Below are positions 23,286-32,283 of a DNA stretch of 64,000 nucleotides, piece by piece. The stretch is taken from contig CAJUMH010000005.1 of the NCBI GenBank assembly GCA_910587145.1, positions 1 to 64,000 on the forward strand, given 5' to 3'. The translations under genes were made by a program, and so were the position numbers. The notes beneath the pieces were generated by a model. It saw only the letters and a list, made by a program, of their open reading frames with translations. It searched no databases and was not told the origin of the DNA. Source of the stretch: an uncultured Ruthenibacterium sp. Lineage in GTDB: Bacteria; Bacillota; Clostridia; Oscillospirales; Ruminococcaceae. The first letter of the stretch is position 1; the number at the start of each line of letters is the position of its first letter.

Positions 23286-23314
23286 TTTTCATCCCCTGCA
23301 AAATGCGGTATGAT
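23286..23314 (+). promoter_or_regulatory. Promoter of nagB
   Basis: TTTTCA (23286-23291), 17 bp, TATGAT (23309-23314), with a 120-nt leader before nagB that includes a GC-rich inverted block but no recognised riboswitch. Confidence 0.5.
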
Positions 23315-23435
23315 AAAGGAAAGGCCCCGGCGCGGCCACCGTTTGCGGCGCGCCGAAGCAGCGCGCCGCTTCCCGTTCAGAGGGCAGCGCGCTGCTTCCC
23401 CATTCGGAAAAGGGTTTGAAAAAGGAGTGTTTTTT

Positions 23436-24173
23436 ATGAAAGTAATCGTGACAAGCAGCTACGACGAAACCTGCGCGGTCATCGCCAATATGATTAAGGA
23501 TCTTGTCAACGAAAAGCCCAACGCGAAGCTGGGCCTTGCCACCGGCGGCACGCCCGTGCCCATTTATCAAAAGCTCATCGAGATGAACAAGGCGGGTGAG
23601 GTAGATTTTTCGCGCGTGCACACGGTGAATCTGGACGAATACTGCGGCATCCCCGGCACGCACGGCCAAAGCTACCGCTATTTTATGGATACGAACCTGT
23701 TCGATCATATCAACATCGATAAGGCCAACACCTACGTGGCCAGCGGCATGGGCGATGCCGAGGCCAACGCCCGCGCGCTGGAGGAGAAGGTGCGCGAGGG
23801 CGGCGTGGCCGATCTGCAGCTGCTGGGCATCGGCAATAACGGGCATATTGCGTTCAACGAGGCGGGCGATCACCTCGTCTCTGTCGCGCACATCGAACAG
23901 CTGACGGAAAGCACCATCAACGCCAACGCGCGCTTTTTTGAAAAGAAAGAGGATGTTCCCACCACGGCCATCACTATGGGCATGGGCGATATCCTCGCCG
24001 CAAAGCAGGTGGTGCTGGCGGCCACGGGTCTTGCGAAGGTTCCGGCCATCCGCGGCCTTGTGATGGATGACGTCATCACCACGCAGAACCCCTCTACGCT
24101 TTTAAAGCTGCACGCAAACGCCGTTGTCGTCATCGACCGTGAGCTGGCCGAAGCCGTAGGGTACAAGGGCTGA
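23436..24173 (+). CDS. nagB: Glucosamine-6-phosphate deaminase
   Basis: 245 aa, the short clostridial/bacillar form. It converts glucosamine 6-phosphate to fructose 6-phosphate and ammonia, feeding amino sugars into glycolysis. Motifs: LGLATGGTPVPIYQKL (phosphate loop), VHTVNLDEYCG (catalytic Asp), LLGIGNNGHIAFNEAG (catalytic loop with His). ATG 23436 follows AAAGGAG by 9 bp. Monocistronic with its own terminator. No nagA is adjacent. Together with the AraC regulator and sugar ATPase upstream it suggests growth on GlcNAc-containing glycans. Confidence 0.95.
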   Translation: MKVIVTSSYDETCAVIANMIKDLVNEKPNAKLGLATGGTPVPIYQKLIEMNKAGEVDFSRVHTVNLDEYCGIPGTHGQSYRYFMDTNLFDHINIDKANTYVASGMGDAEANARALEEKVREGGVADLQLLGIGNNGHIAFNEAGDHLVSVAHIEQLTESTINANARFFEKKEDVPTTAITMGMGDILAAKQVVLAATGLAKVPAIRGLVMDDVITTQNPSTLLKLHANAVVVIDRELAEAVGYKG

Positions 24174-24202
24174 GTGTTTTTTCTTTCGGATCAAAACGCA
24201 CA

Positions 24203-24250
24203 GAAAGGGCGGATCCTGAACGCACCGTGTTCAGGATCCGCCCCTTCTTT
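24203..24250 (+). terminator. Terminator of nagB
   Basis: Perfect 19-bp stem (24203-24221 GAAAGGGCGGATCCTGAAC; complement at 24229-24247) with a T-run at its end. It also reads as the end of the convergent small gene at 24256-24576. Confidence 0.85.
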
Positions 24251-24255
24251 CTCGC

Positions 24256-24576
24256 TTATGCTCCGTCCGCTGCCTCATCCGCGCGCTGCAGCGGCGGCAG
24301 CGGCGGCGCGGCGCTCCAGCGGGGGCGCTGCTGCTCGTACTGCCCGGCAATCCACGCGCAGGCGGCCGCAAGGCCGTCTGTGTCCGGCGCAAAATCGGCA
24401 AAGGTCTTTGCGGCTTCGTCCGTCTTTTCAAAGCACCACGGCAGCGGCCACACGCAGGCGCGCAGCACATCCCCCTCCATGCCAAGGCGGTACCACATGC
24501 CGCCGCAGCTGCCGGAAAAGCTTTTGTTTGCGTTCAAATAGACAAGGCTCGGCGCCGCAACCGTAATTTCTTCCAT
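24256..24576 (-). CDS. Conserved hypothetical protein
   Basis: A 106-aa soluble protein with a good ribosome site (CGGAGG, 7 bp before ATG 24576). The stretch MWYRLGMEGDVLRACVWPLP, then WCFEKT, is tryptophan/cysteine-rich and looks conserved; the C-terminal 35 residues (after WIAGQYEQQ) become Pro/Ala-rich. I recognise the look of a small clostridial family without known function. It converges on nagB and has TAGAAT (24680-24675) as a possible -10 about 100 bp upstream. Confidence 0.7.
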   Translation of the reverse strand: MEEITVAAPSLVYLNANKSFSGSCGGMWYRLGMEGDVLRACVWPLPWCFEKTDEAAKTFADFAPDTDGLAAACAWIAGQYEQQRPRWSAAPPLPPLQRADEAADGA

Positions 24577-24879
24577 TGGGTTCCTCCGTTCCGGCAGAAA
24601 GCGAGATCACAAAGCGAAATATCGGTTCCGCTATGCTGTGCGGATCCGGCTTTTTTGCAATTCCCCTTTCCGCCATTCTACTATAGCATACCCCGTGCCG
24701 AAAATCCACTGTTTTCTCCCGTACCTTTTTGTACCGGAATCCATGGAAGAGCATAACCCTGAAACGGCAGGAGGGCTGATTGAGGTTTCGTCCTCTGCTG
24801 CAACGGGCAAATATCCTGCGCTTTGTTTCGGGCTGGAAGTTACAGCGGGGAGCTTCCCGCCCGCCTGCGCGTTTCCCGC
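24577..24879. other. Intergenic region between a hypothetical gene and spoIID
   Basis: About 300 bp with no supported gene. It holds the presumed promoter of the 106-aa gene on the minus strand (TAGAAT/TATAGT around 24675-24685) and the downstream side of the spoIID-like gene; no clear terminator hairpin for the latter was found. Confidence 0.4.
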
Positions 24880-25932
24880 TCAGCCCGGCACAGGGCCGAG
24901 CGTTGTGCCGGGGTAATAGACGGCCAGAATCTCCTGATAGGTTTTTCCCGTCAGGGCCAGGGCGTTCGCGCCGTATTGGCTTAGCCCCACGCCGTGGCCG
25001 TAGCCGTGCGTTGTAACGGCAAACAGATGCTCGTCCGTCCATGCAATGGTAAAATCACGGCTGCGCAGCCGCAGGGCGCTGCGCACAGCCGTTCCGCTGC
25101 AGGAGACGCCGCCGATGGAAATGCTGTGCACGTAGCCGGCGGCCGTCCGCTCGATCGCGCCGATCCAGTTCGCCGCGTCCCCCACAAGCTCCAGATCCGG
25201 AAACACCATGTTGATATCCTGTGCCAGCTCCTGCTTTGTGAGGGTGAACGACTGCTCATAATCCGGGCTGGTGAGGTCGAGCATGGAGTCCACCGAGACC
25301 AGATACGGCACCTCCGAGCCCCAGATGGCGGCGGCCGATTCCGTCTGCCCGTTCGAGATCGCGTGATAGCACGCGAGGGCGGGCTGTCCCTCGTACAGCA
25401 GCACCTCGTCCAATACGGAATCCACCACCGAGTACAGCCGGGCGCGGTTTGCCTCGAACGCATCGCCCCACATGGCGCGCATCACCGTCTCCGTCAGGTA
25501 TCCGATGCGCTGGTCGGGGTTTGCGCTGAAATAGGCGCCCTTCAGCACCGGGTCGTTCGGGTCGGCCTGCGCTTTGCACGCCAGCGCATAGCTGTGCGCG
25601 GCGACGGCCTGCGCGCGCAGCGCCTCGTCCGGATAATCGATGGGCATCTCCGCCGCCACCGCGCCGCGCACAAATTCCCGCACCGGCACCTCCCGCACCT
25701 CGCCGCTGCGCTCGTCCAGAATACGAAGCGGCGCCTCCTCTACGGGCAGCGCGTCGGATACAGCGGGCGGCTGCGGCTCTGCCGGCATCGAGGCCGAACC
25801 CGAGGGCACCGGCGGCAGCGTCTGCACGGCAGAGGCGGACGCGGCTGCCTGCTCCGGCAAAAGCAGCGCCGTCATCGGCAGCAGATAGATCAGCGCGGCA
25901 AACAGCAGCACAAGCGGCACGGTTTTTTTCAT
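24880..25932 (-). CDS. spoIID: SpoIID/LytB domain protein
   Basis: 350 aa. An N-terminal signal anchor (about residues 4-25, PLVLLFAALIYLLPMTALLL) and a Ser/Pro/Ala linker precede the SpoIID domain (about 95-345). Typical blocks: EVPVREFVRGAVAAEMPIDY, LRAQAVAAHSYALACK, and the C-terminal GYGHGVGLSQYGANALALTG. In spore formers SpoIID is a lytic transglycosylase of the engulfment machinery working with SpoIIP/SpoIIM. No other sporulation gene is nearby, so a vegetative LytB-like wall role is also possible. ATG 25932 with GGGGG 7 bp upstream is preferred over ATG 25938. Confidence 0.87.
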   Translation of the reverse strand: MKKTVPLVLLFAALIYLLPMTALLLPEQAAASASAVQTLPPVPSGSASMPAEPQPPAVSDALPVEEAPLRILDERSGEVREVPVREFVRGAVAAEMPIDYPDEALRAQAVAAHSYALACKAQADPNDPVLKGAYFSANPDQRIGYLTETVMRAMWGDAFEANRARLYSVVDSVLDEVLLYEGQPALACYHAISNGQTESAAAIWGSEVPYLVSVDSMLDLTSPDYEQSFTLTKQELAQDINMVFPDLELVGDAANWIGAIERTAAGYVHSISIGGVSCSGTAVRSALRLRSRDFTIAWTDEHLFAVTTHGYGHGVGLSQYGANALALTGKTYQEILAVYYPGTTLGPVPG

Positions 25933-26067
25933 ATCCATTCCCCCATTTTTTACATACGCGTTCGGCAAAGCCCGCATTCCGGAGCGGGCAGTGCTTTTGT
26001 TTTGCTCAAAAGTGCCGTCCAGACCGGCACAGCCTGTCTGCCTTTCGGGATTTCTTCGGCACTTTCC

Positions 26068-26096
26068 TTGTTTTTTGCATCATATGCCTGTATAAT
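26068..26096 (+). promoter_or_regulatory. Promoter of the citrate synthase operon
   Basis: TTGTTT (26068-26073), 17 bp, perfect TATAAT (26091-26096); leader about 120 nt. Confidence 0.7.
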
Positions 26097-26223
26097 AAAA
26101 AATATGACGGCCGAATGGGCGGCCGCCGCGGCTCGGGGAACGAAGCCGCCGCACAGCACGGCTCTGGGGAAGGGGGCCGCGCGCCAAAAAAGAGGGGAAC
26201 AAAATGGGAAAGGAAGGGACGAT

Positions 26224-27588
26224 ATGACAGAACAGACACAGCGGATCCGGATGGAGGCCATCGCCTATCTGTGCGAGGAGTATCTGAAGAACAACTTCAT
26301 TGATCCGGAAACAGGCGAACGGCTTGGCGTAAAGCGCGGCTTGCGCAACCCGGACGGCACGGGCGTGCTGGCGGGCCTGACAAACGTATGCGACGTGGTC
26401 GGCTACGATTGGGAGGATGGTAAACGCATCCCCACCGAGGGCAGGCTGATCTACCGCGGCATCAACGTAGAGCAGCTGGTCTGCGCCGCGCAGAGGGAAG
26501 ACCGCTTTCTCTTCGAGGAAGTAATCTGGCTGCTGCTGTTCGGCAGCCTGCCCGACGCCCGGCAAACGGCGTCGTTTTTGCGCGTGCTGGAGGCCTATCG
26601 CGAGCTGCCGGAGAATTTTGCCGAGGATATGATCATGAAGGCGCCTTCGCCGAACATCATGAACAAAATGGCGCGCAGCGTGCTGGCGCTTTATTCGTAT
26701 GACGACGACCCCGAGGGCCTTTCGCTGCAGAACATTATGCGGCAGAGCATCGCGCTGATTGCCAGCCTGCCCTCCATCATGGTGAACGCCTACCAGATCA
26801 AACGCCGCGTGTACGACCGGCAAAGCATGTACCTGCATCTGCCGCAATCCGGCCAGAGCACAGCGGAGCATATTCTTGCCACCTATCGCGCAGACCAGCA
26901 GTTTACGCGCGAGGAGGCAAAGCTGCTGGATCTGTGCCTTGTGCTGCACGCAGACCACGGCGGCGGCAACAACTCCACGTTTGCGTGCCGTGTGCTCTCC
27001 AGCTCCGGCACGGATACCTATTCCGCCATTTCGGCGGCCATCGGCAGCCTGAAGGGGCCGCGGCACGGCGGCGCGAACCACAAGGTGATGGAAATGCTCG
27101 ACGGCATTCTGGCCCAAGTGGCAGACCCCTGCGACGAGATGCAGCTGGCAGATCACCTGCGCCGCATTCTGCGCCGCGAGGCGGGCGACGGCAGCGGGCT
27201 CATCTACGGCATGGGCCACGCGGTGTATACCAAAAGCGATCCGCGCGCGGTGATTTTGCGCCGCAACGCCGCGCATCTGGCCAGGGAAAAGGGCTTTGAA
27301 CGCGAATTCCGTGTGCTGTGCGCCATCGAGCGCATCGGCCCGGCCATCGTCGAAGAGGTAAAGGGCACCAAAAACGTCTGCGCAAATGTCGATCTTTTCT
27401 CCGGTCTTATCTACCGCATGCTCGGCATCAGCGAGGATCTGTTTACCCCGCTGTTTGCCATCAGCCGCATCCCCGGCTGGTGCGCGCACCGCGTGGAGGA
27501 GGTTGTATTTGCAAACCGCATCATGCGCCCGGCCTATAAGTATATCGGGCAGGAACAGGAATATCTTCCGTTAGAGGAACGCGTATGA
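26224..27588 (+). CDS. gltA: Citrate synthase
   Basis: A 454-aa member of the citrate/2-methylcitrate synthase family: condenses acetyl-CoA with oxaloacetate. The catalytic histidines are in KGPRHGGANHKVMEML and GMGHAVYTKSDPRA, with the catalytic Asp expected in the CANVDLFSGLIY block. Residues 40-110 include the long N-terminal extension (GLRNPDGTGVLAGLTNVCDV) typical of large clostridial forms. ATG 26224 follows GGAAGGGAC. In an anaerobe with PFOR it most likely feeds 2-oxoglutarate/glutamate synthesis. The last four bases overlap the next gene. Confidence 0.93.
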   Translation: MTEQTQRIRMEAIAYLCEEYLKNNFIDPETGERLGVKRGLRNPDGTGVLAGLTNVCDVVGYDWEDGKRIPTEGRLIYRGINVEQLVCAAQREDRFLFEEVIWLLLFGSLPDARQTASFLRVLEAYRELPENFAEDMIMKAPSPNIMNKMARSVLALYSYDDDPEGLSLQNIMRQSIALIASLPSIMVNAYQIKRRVYDRQSMYLHLPQSGQSTAEHILATYRADQQFTREEAKLLDLCLVLHADHGGGNNSTFACRVLSSSGTDTYSAISAAIGSLKGPRHGGANHKVMEMLDGILAQVADPCDEMQLADHLRRILRREAGDGSGLIYGMGHAVYTKSDPRAVILRRNAAHLAREKGFEREFRVLCAIERIGPAIVEEVKGTKNVCANVDLFSGLIYRMLGISEDLFTPLFAISRIPGWCAHRVEEVVFANRIMRPAYKYIGQEQEYLPLEERV

Positions 27589-28451
27589 AACGAATCTACT
27601 GCGCCGGCGCGCTTGTCTTCAGCCTGCTGCTGGGCGTGATGCGCGCGGCAGATCTTTTTTGGAATACCGATGCCGAAACCGGATTTTTGCGTTCCGGCAG
27701 TGTTGCGCTCCGCTATGCTTTCATGCTGTTCTGCACGCTGCTGATTTTGCTGGCCGGGCACTCTGTCCCGCTTGGGCAGCCCTGCGGCCTGCGGGCAGAA
27801 AACGCCCCGTGGATGCGCAGCAGCAACCTTCTGTTCATTCCGCTGGCCCTTTGCTGCGAGCTGTACGGTTTTTTGTTCCTGTTGAATCGTGTTTTCGGTG
27901 TGCCGGTTCGCACACATACCAGCCGCCACGCCATGGATCATCTGCGTCTTTATTATCTGCGGCAGTTTGCAGATGGCGTGCACGCGGCACTGTTTGTGGT
28001 TTTTGGCATCTGGTGCCTCTTCCTGTTTTTTGAAAACCTTACCCGCATCCTTCACGGCCAATGGATGCTGACATTCGGCATGCTCGGCAGCACAGCATTT
28101 TATCTGCATACTGTGCTGTGCTTTATCGAGCGGCCCTCCAGCCTGTTCCGCACCGTTCCGGTGGTGCATATCCTTTCGGCGCTGTCGGGGCTGCTGTTTG
28201 TTACGGCACTTTTGCGCGCGCTGTACCTGCCTTATTCGTTCCATACGGCACGCGCGCTGTGCCGCAGCGGGCTGCTCTCGTTTTTCTTCTGCACGTGTCT
28301 TGCCCTGCCGCAGGCCGTGTGGCAATTTGTTCTGGGCGGCGCGGCGCTTGCCCCGCTGATCCTGGCTGTCGGCTTTGGCTGCCTTGGCCTGGCGGGCGCC
28401 GCCTGCGCCCGCTGCACGGCGCGGGTGCGGGAGTGGGAATCGCCGCCTTGA
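27585..28451 (+). CDS. Multi-pass membrane protein of unknown function
   Basis: 288 aa with about eight hydrophobic segments spread over the whole length (for example GALVFSLLLGVMRAADLFW, RYAFMLFCTLLILLAG, LFVVFGIWCLFLFF, LALPQAVWQFVLGGAAL) and few charged loops. No family was recognised. The ATGA overlap couples its translation to citrate synthase, and the operon ends at the hairpin 28469-28517, so its role may be linked to central carbon metabolism, but nothing in the sequence proves it. Confidence 0.7.
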   Translation: MKRIYCAGALVFSLLLGVMRAADLFWNTDAETGFLRSGSVALRYAFMLFCTLLILLAGHSVPLGQPCGLRAENAPWMRSSNLLFIPLALCCELYGFLFLLNRVFGVPVRTHTSRHAMDHLRLYYLRQFADGVHAALFVVFGIWCLFLFFENLTRILHGQWMLTFGMLGSTAFYLHTVLCFIERPSSLFRTVPVVHILSALSGLLFVTALLRALYLPYSFHTARALCRSGLLSFFFCTCLALPQAVWQFVLGGAALAPLILAVGFGCLGLAGAACARCTARVREWESPP

Positions 28452-28468
28452 GCGCTGTAAAATAACAG

Positions 28469-28517
28469 ATCGGCGTCCCTTTTGGCTTACGTTCGCCAGA
28501 AGGGACGCCGATTTTTG
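28469..28517 (+). terminator. Terminator of the citrate synthase operon
   Basis: Stem ATCGGCGTCCCTTTTGGC / GCCAGAAGGGACGCCGAT followed by TTTTT, 18 bp after the stop codon at 28451. Downstream, 28518-28698 shows no gene. Confidence 0.85.
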
Positions 28518-28698
28518 CGCCCTGTTTTTGGATGACTGTGCAGTATGGCCTGTGCCGCAGAACAGCATTCCCGCCGTCCGGCGCAGGGCCTTGCCGCCGC
28601 GGCCCCCCTCGGCGCGCGGTAAAGGCCGCCGTGCCGGCAGGCCCAAAAGCCCGCGTGTGCCCGCCCGCGTGTGCATCCGCCTTGCTTTTGGGCAGCCT

Positions 28699-29184
28699 CT
28701 ACAGCTTCCATTCGCCTTTTGAGGCCGATTGAATGCGCATTGTGCCGTCCTCGACATGAAAATAGAGCGTGCGCCCAAAATTTTTGCCCGTATCGTCGGC
28801 GATGATCGGAATGCTCAGCTTTGCCAGCGCCTGGCGCGCCGCCAGCACATTGCGCTGGCCCACATCGGAAAGCGCCGGCTTGCCCACCGCGGCAAACATC
28901 TGCGCGCCACCCGCGATCTTTGCCTTGATAAAGCGGCGGTTGGCGCCCATTGCCTCCATCTTGCGCAGCAAAAGCGGAATGGCGCTGTCTGCAAACCGAA
29001 ACGGTGTTGTCAGCGGCTTTTGGCCGGTGCTGTCGGGCAGCAAAATATGCGAAAGGCCGCCCAGCTTGGCGTGCGGGTCATACAGGCAGATCCCCACACA
29101 AGAGCCCAATGCAAATGTTACGAGGATATCGGGCGCGTGCGCCACTTTCTGGTCCGATATCCCTACCCTGATCGTATTGCTCAC
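28699..29184 (-). CDS. cheD: Chemoreceptor glutamine deamidase CheD
   Basis: 161 aa. CheD deamidates chemoreceptor glutamines and, with CheC, tunes CheY-P levels in Firmicutes. The catalytic Cys lies in LGSCVGICLYDP (residue 29) and the His in LGGLSHILLPDS (residue 46), with the conserved AKIAGGAQMF block near 90. Last gene of the flagellar cluster; ATG 29184 overlaps the cheC stop by four bases, so the two partners are made together. No clear terminator follows within 180 bp. Confidence 0.95.
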   Translation of the reverse strand: MSNTIRVGISDQKVAHAPDILVTFALGSCVGICLYDPHAKLGGLSHILLPDSTGQKPLTTPFRFADSAIPLLLRKMEAMGANRRFIKAKIAGGAQMFAAVGKPALSDVGQRNVLAARQALAKLSIPIIADDTGKNFGRTLYFHVEDGTMRIQSASKGEWKL

Positions 29185-29807
29185 AAGTCTTCAATCCCCA
29201 ATGCCGTCATAATTTTCTGTAATGATTCCACATCTGGAAGCATTAAAATATGGTTGGAAGCACTCGTATTGTTTCCCTGCAGTTCATTTTGGATCATAAT
29301 GATCTTATCGCTGATATTGGCGTAATGGATGGCCGGAACGCTGAGAATCGCGCCAAGCATATCAATGCTCATGCTCGGCACCGAAAGGTTGATGCGCATT
29401 TCGGTCATTGAGGCGATGGCGTTTACATAGGAGGCCGCCATGATGTTGCCCACCTCGGTAAGCGCGGAATTGCTCACGGGATCCTCGGGATCAAACGTCT
29501 CGGTATCCTCGCCCATCAGCGTGTTGATCATCATGTGTGCAAAATCCTTTTCCAGCAAAAACATGATCATTCCGTTGATGTCCCCGTCAAAGGAGAGCAA
29601 CAGGCCCACGATCATATTCTCCGGGCCGCCCATTGCTTCCATTGCGGTCTCGTAGTCCAGAATCTTCACCGTCGGCACCGAAATGTCGATGGGCGTGGCC
29701 AGCATCTCGGCCAGCGCCATTGCGGCATTCCCCGTGCCGATGTTGCCCATTTCCCGCAAAACGTCAAGCTGGATCTCATTCAGGTCATTGTAATCGTTCA
29801 ATGCCAT
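29181..29807 (-). CDS. cheC: CheY-P phosphatase CheC
   Basis: 208 aa. Two copies of the CheC/FliY active-site helix are present: LREMGNIGTGNAAMALAEML (residues 15-34) and ALTEVGNIMAASYVNAIA (about 112-129), each with the E-x3-N pair that dephosphorylates CheY-P. It begins NDYNDLNEIQLDVLREMGN as in Bacillus. Coupled to cheD, which also enhances its activity. ATG 29807 is preceded by AAGGAG at 6 bp. Confidence 0.95.
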   Translation of the reverse strand: MALNDYNDLNEIQLDVLREMGNIGTGNAAMALAEMLATPIDISVPTVKILDYETAMEAMGGPENMIVGLLLSFDGDINGMIMFLLEKDFAHMMINTLMGEDTETFDPEDPVSNSALTEVGNIMAASYVNAIASMTEMRINLSVPSMSIDMLGAILSVPAIHYANISDKIIMIQNELQGNNTSASNHILMLPDVESLQKIMTALGIEDL

Positions 29808-29825
29808 TCTCTACTCTCCTTCATA

Positions 29826-30545
29826 TTATCTTAGATTGTTGACGATCTCCTCCATCTGATCTGAAGTTTGCACAACACGCGCACTTAACTGATAGGCCCG
29901 CTGTGTGACGATTAGGTTTGTCATCTCGTCGGCCAGATGCACACCGGAATTTTCCAGCGCCTGCTCGCGAATAAGATATTCCTGCGCCGGACGCGCCGTG
30001 CCGGAATTGTCCGATTCGCGGAAGGAGGTGTTGTTGATGGATTCCAGCCCATACGGATTATCGAACGCAAATACGCCGATCTGATCCTTCAGGCCGGAAT
30101 AATCGTACTGATCGTTAGACAGCTTTTTCACGGTGATATGGCGGCCGTTGCTGTCCAGCACATACCGGCCCTGGTCATCTACCAGAAAAGCATTCCGTCC
30201 CTCGATGCTCAGGTCAAACGCGCCGTTGCGCGTATACACGCGCTCACCGTTCAGTTCCTCCACGGCAAAAAAGCCGTCTGTCATCAGCGCAAAATCCAGC
30301 GCGCGGTAGGTTTGCTGAATAGGCCCCTGCCCATAGATTAAATCGGCCGAGCTCATCTTTACGCCGTGGCCCTGCAAGGGCTTTTCGTCGTTTGTGTACA
30401 TCTGCGTATACAGCAGATCGTCAAACTCCGGCCGTGTGGGCTTATAGCCCGTGGTGTTGACGTTGGCAACATTGTTCGCCACCTGATCCAGTGCGGCCTG
30501 ATGCGCTACAAGGCCGGATGCACCGTTGTAAAAGGCGATGTTCAT
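29826..30545 (-). CDS. flgG: Flagellar rod/hook-basal body protein (FlgG/FlhP type)
   Basis: 239 aa, short for a distal-rod protein, as in clostridial FlhP-like forms. N-terminal axial motif LDQVANNVANVNTTGYKPTR; central FALMTDGFFAVEELNGERVYTRNGAFDLS; C-terminal axial motif LIVTQRAYQLSARVVQTSDQ. These coiled ends pack into the rod. ATG 30545 with AAAGGAG upstream; the extension to 30635 is not supported. It follows the paralogous flgF gene. Rod versus hook-adaptor assignment between the two paralogues is by order and length, not certain. Confidence 0.87.
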   Translation of the reverse strand: MNIAFYNGASGLVAHQAALDQVANNVANVNTTGYKPTRPEFDDLLYTQMYTNDEKPLQGHGVKMSSADLIYGQGPIQQTYRALDFALMTDGFFAVEELNGERVYTRNGAFDLSIEGRNAFLVDDQGRYVLDSNGRHITVKKLSNDQYDYSGLKDQIGVFAFDNPYGLESINNTSFRESDNSGTARPAQEYLIREQALENSGVHLADEMTNLIVTQRAYQLSARVVQTSDQMEEIVNNLR

Positions 30546-30649
30546 CGATTCTTCCCCGCTCCTTTCTTTTTGGAAAAGACTGTCTGAAGGCAGCGCGGGA
30601 GCGCGGCTCCCGGCAAATGCGGTTTTTTCAGACAAGCCGTAAAAACCGC

Positions 30650-31465
30650 TTACAGCGCGGCAATCTGCGCGGCCGCCTGCTGGTTCACCCTATCCAGGAT
30701 CTGCAGCGCCGTGCTGCACGATTGAAACGCGCGCTGCGCTTCCATCATCATGGTATACTCGCGGTTCATATCCAGATTGGATTTTTCCAGCCACTTCTGT
30801 ACCAGGGTGCTTTCTTCGGCCGTGCGTCCCTCGGCCTCGCCGGCAAACCGGAACAGCGAATTGCCCACGCGCTCCACCGCTTCGTCCTCGCCCGGCACCA
30901 CCACGTCCAGCGTATCAATGTACTGGCCGTCCGCGCCGTAGATCTCGCCGTTCGCATCCACCACAAAGGAGGACGAGCCGTTCAGATCAATCTCGCCCCG
31001 GCGGCCCAGCACGCGGCCCACGCCGCGCAGCACCAGAAAGCCCTCTTCATCGATATCAAAGTTGCCGTTGCGCGTGAGGTAAACGGCGCCTTCCTCGGTG
31101 GCGGCAGTCTCTGTGTTTTCCAGATCGGTGGCGCCGGCGTTTTCGTTCACCTGCACGGGCGCGGCCTGAATGCGAAAAAAGCCCTCGCCGTTGATGGCAA
31201 TGTCCATCGGGCGCCCCGTTTCTACAAGCGAATCGGAATCGTAGCGCGTGGGCGCCTCGGATACAACCGTGATGGGAACGGCCGTGCCGATGCGGGTGTC
31301 CTTGCCGTTTTCCACACGCAGCAGCTGCTCCTCAAAGGTGGTGGCGATCAGCCGCGACGCCTTATACCCCGGCGTATTTGCGTTTACCAGATTGTTCGAA
31401 AGTACACTGATGGCGCGCTCCTGCATTAAAATGCCGGAGGCAATGGTGTAAAAGCCCTGGTACAT
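30650..31465 (-). CDS. flgF: Flagellar rod/hook-basal body protein (FlgF/FlhO type)
   Basis: 271 aa. Axial N-terminus MYQGFYTIASGILMQERAIS with LSNNLVNANTPGYKASR; middle FlgE/F/G-type domain (MDIAINGEGFFRIQ, YLTRNGNFDIDEEGFLV); C-terminal EYTMMMEAQRAFQSCSTALQ. It is secreted by the flagellar export system and polymerises into the rod. Located directly after sigD, 6 bp from its stop codon, so both are probably one transcript. Paralogue of the next gene, flgG. Confidence 0.87.
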   Translation of the reverse strand: MYQGFYTIASGILMQERAISVLSNNLVNANTPGYKASRLIATTFEEQLLRVENGKDTRIGTAVPITVVSEAPTRYDSDSLVETGRPMDIAINGEGFFRIQAAPVQVNENAGATDLENTETAATEEGAVYLTRNGNFDIDEEGFLVLRGVGRVLGRRGEIDLNGSSSFVVDANGEIYGADGQYIDTLDVVVPGEDEAVERVGNSLFRFAGEAEGRTAEESTLVQKWLEKSNLDMNREYTMMMEAQRAFQSCSTALQILDRVNQQAAAQIAAL

Positions 31466-31471
31466 GGTGGT

Positions 31472-32248
31472 TCATCCTTTCCTGTAGTCGCTCAGCGCCG
31501 CACGCAGGTGCTGTACCGCGCTTTTTTTAATCAGGCAGATCCGCTGCTCGCTCACGCCCATTACCTCGCCGATCTCCCGCAGCTTCAGATGCTCGTAATA
31601 GTACAGCGAGATCACCGTTCGCTCCTGCTCCTTCAGGCTGTCGATAGCATCGGCCAGCGCCTTGCGCAGCTCGGCGTTGTCCGTCAGCGCAATGGGGTCG
31701 TCCTCGTCGGCCACGTCGCAGTATTCCAGCTGCTGCTGGTTCAGCGCGTCCGAATCGGCCGCGGCGGCGTAATCGCCCGCCAGCTCCGCCATTTGCTTGA
31801 GCAGCTCTTCAAACGAGATGCCAAGATACGCGGCCACCTCTTTTTTGGTAGGGTAGCGGCCCAGCGTCATCGAAAGCTTGTTCTGCGCGTTTGCAATCTG
31901 GATCTCGTTGCGGCGCATGCGGCGCGGCAGATAATCCTGCTTGCGCACATAATCAATAATCGCCGAGCGCACCTTGGTATACAGATAGGCTGTCAGATTG
32001 ATCTCGCTGTCAAAATCGTATTTTTCCAGCCCCTCCAAAATTGCCACCATGCCCTGGTTGACAATATCCGCATTGCCGGCGAAGCGGTAATAGGTGGTAT
32101 ACAGATTGGCGGCCACAGATTCCGCAATGGTTGCGTACTGCAGCGCCAGCGCGTTGCGCACCTCCGGAGAGCGCTCGGCACGATAGAGGTTCAGCAGCGC
32201 CTCCGTGCTTAATGTCTCCGGTTTTGGCAGCCCGGATTTTAACGCCAC
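31472..32248 (-). CDS. sigD: Flagellar sigma factor (SigD/FliA, sigma-28)
   Basis: 258 aa, the FliA size. Region 2 (about residues 58-112) has MVAILEGLEKYDFDSEINLT and then RSAIIDYVRKQDYLPRRMRR; region 3 is at 115-160; region 4 (about 205-252) has KEQERTVISLYYYEHLKLRE and VMGVSEQRICLIKKSAVQHL. The usual recognition-helix wording SESRVSQ(I/L)H is replaced by SEQRICLIKK. Start is GTG 32248, 4 bp after GAGGAAC. It sits between flhA and flgF and should direct late flagellar and chemotaxis genes located elsewhere. Confidence 0.92.
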   Translation of the reverse strand: MALKSGLPKPETLSTEALLNLYRAERSPEVRNALALQYATIAESVAANLYTTYYRFAGNADIVNQGMVAILEGLEKYDFDSEINLTAYLYTKVRSAIIDYVRKQDYLPRRMRRNEIQIANAQNKLSMTLGRYPTKKEVAAYLGISFEELLKQMAELAGDYAAAADSDALNQQQLEYCDVADEDDPIALTDNAELRKALADAIDSLKEQERTVISLYYYEHLKLREIGEVMGVSEQRICLIKKSAVQHLRAALSDYRKG

Positions 32249-32283
32249 GTTCCTCTATCCCCCCTTTCGGTAAAACTGTTTTC

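Noticed and set aside
24994-26223. Long 5' extension of the citrate synthase frame across the spoIID gene
   Set aside because: The extension is antisense to spoIID; ATG 26224 has a ribosome site, promoter and the family N-terminus.
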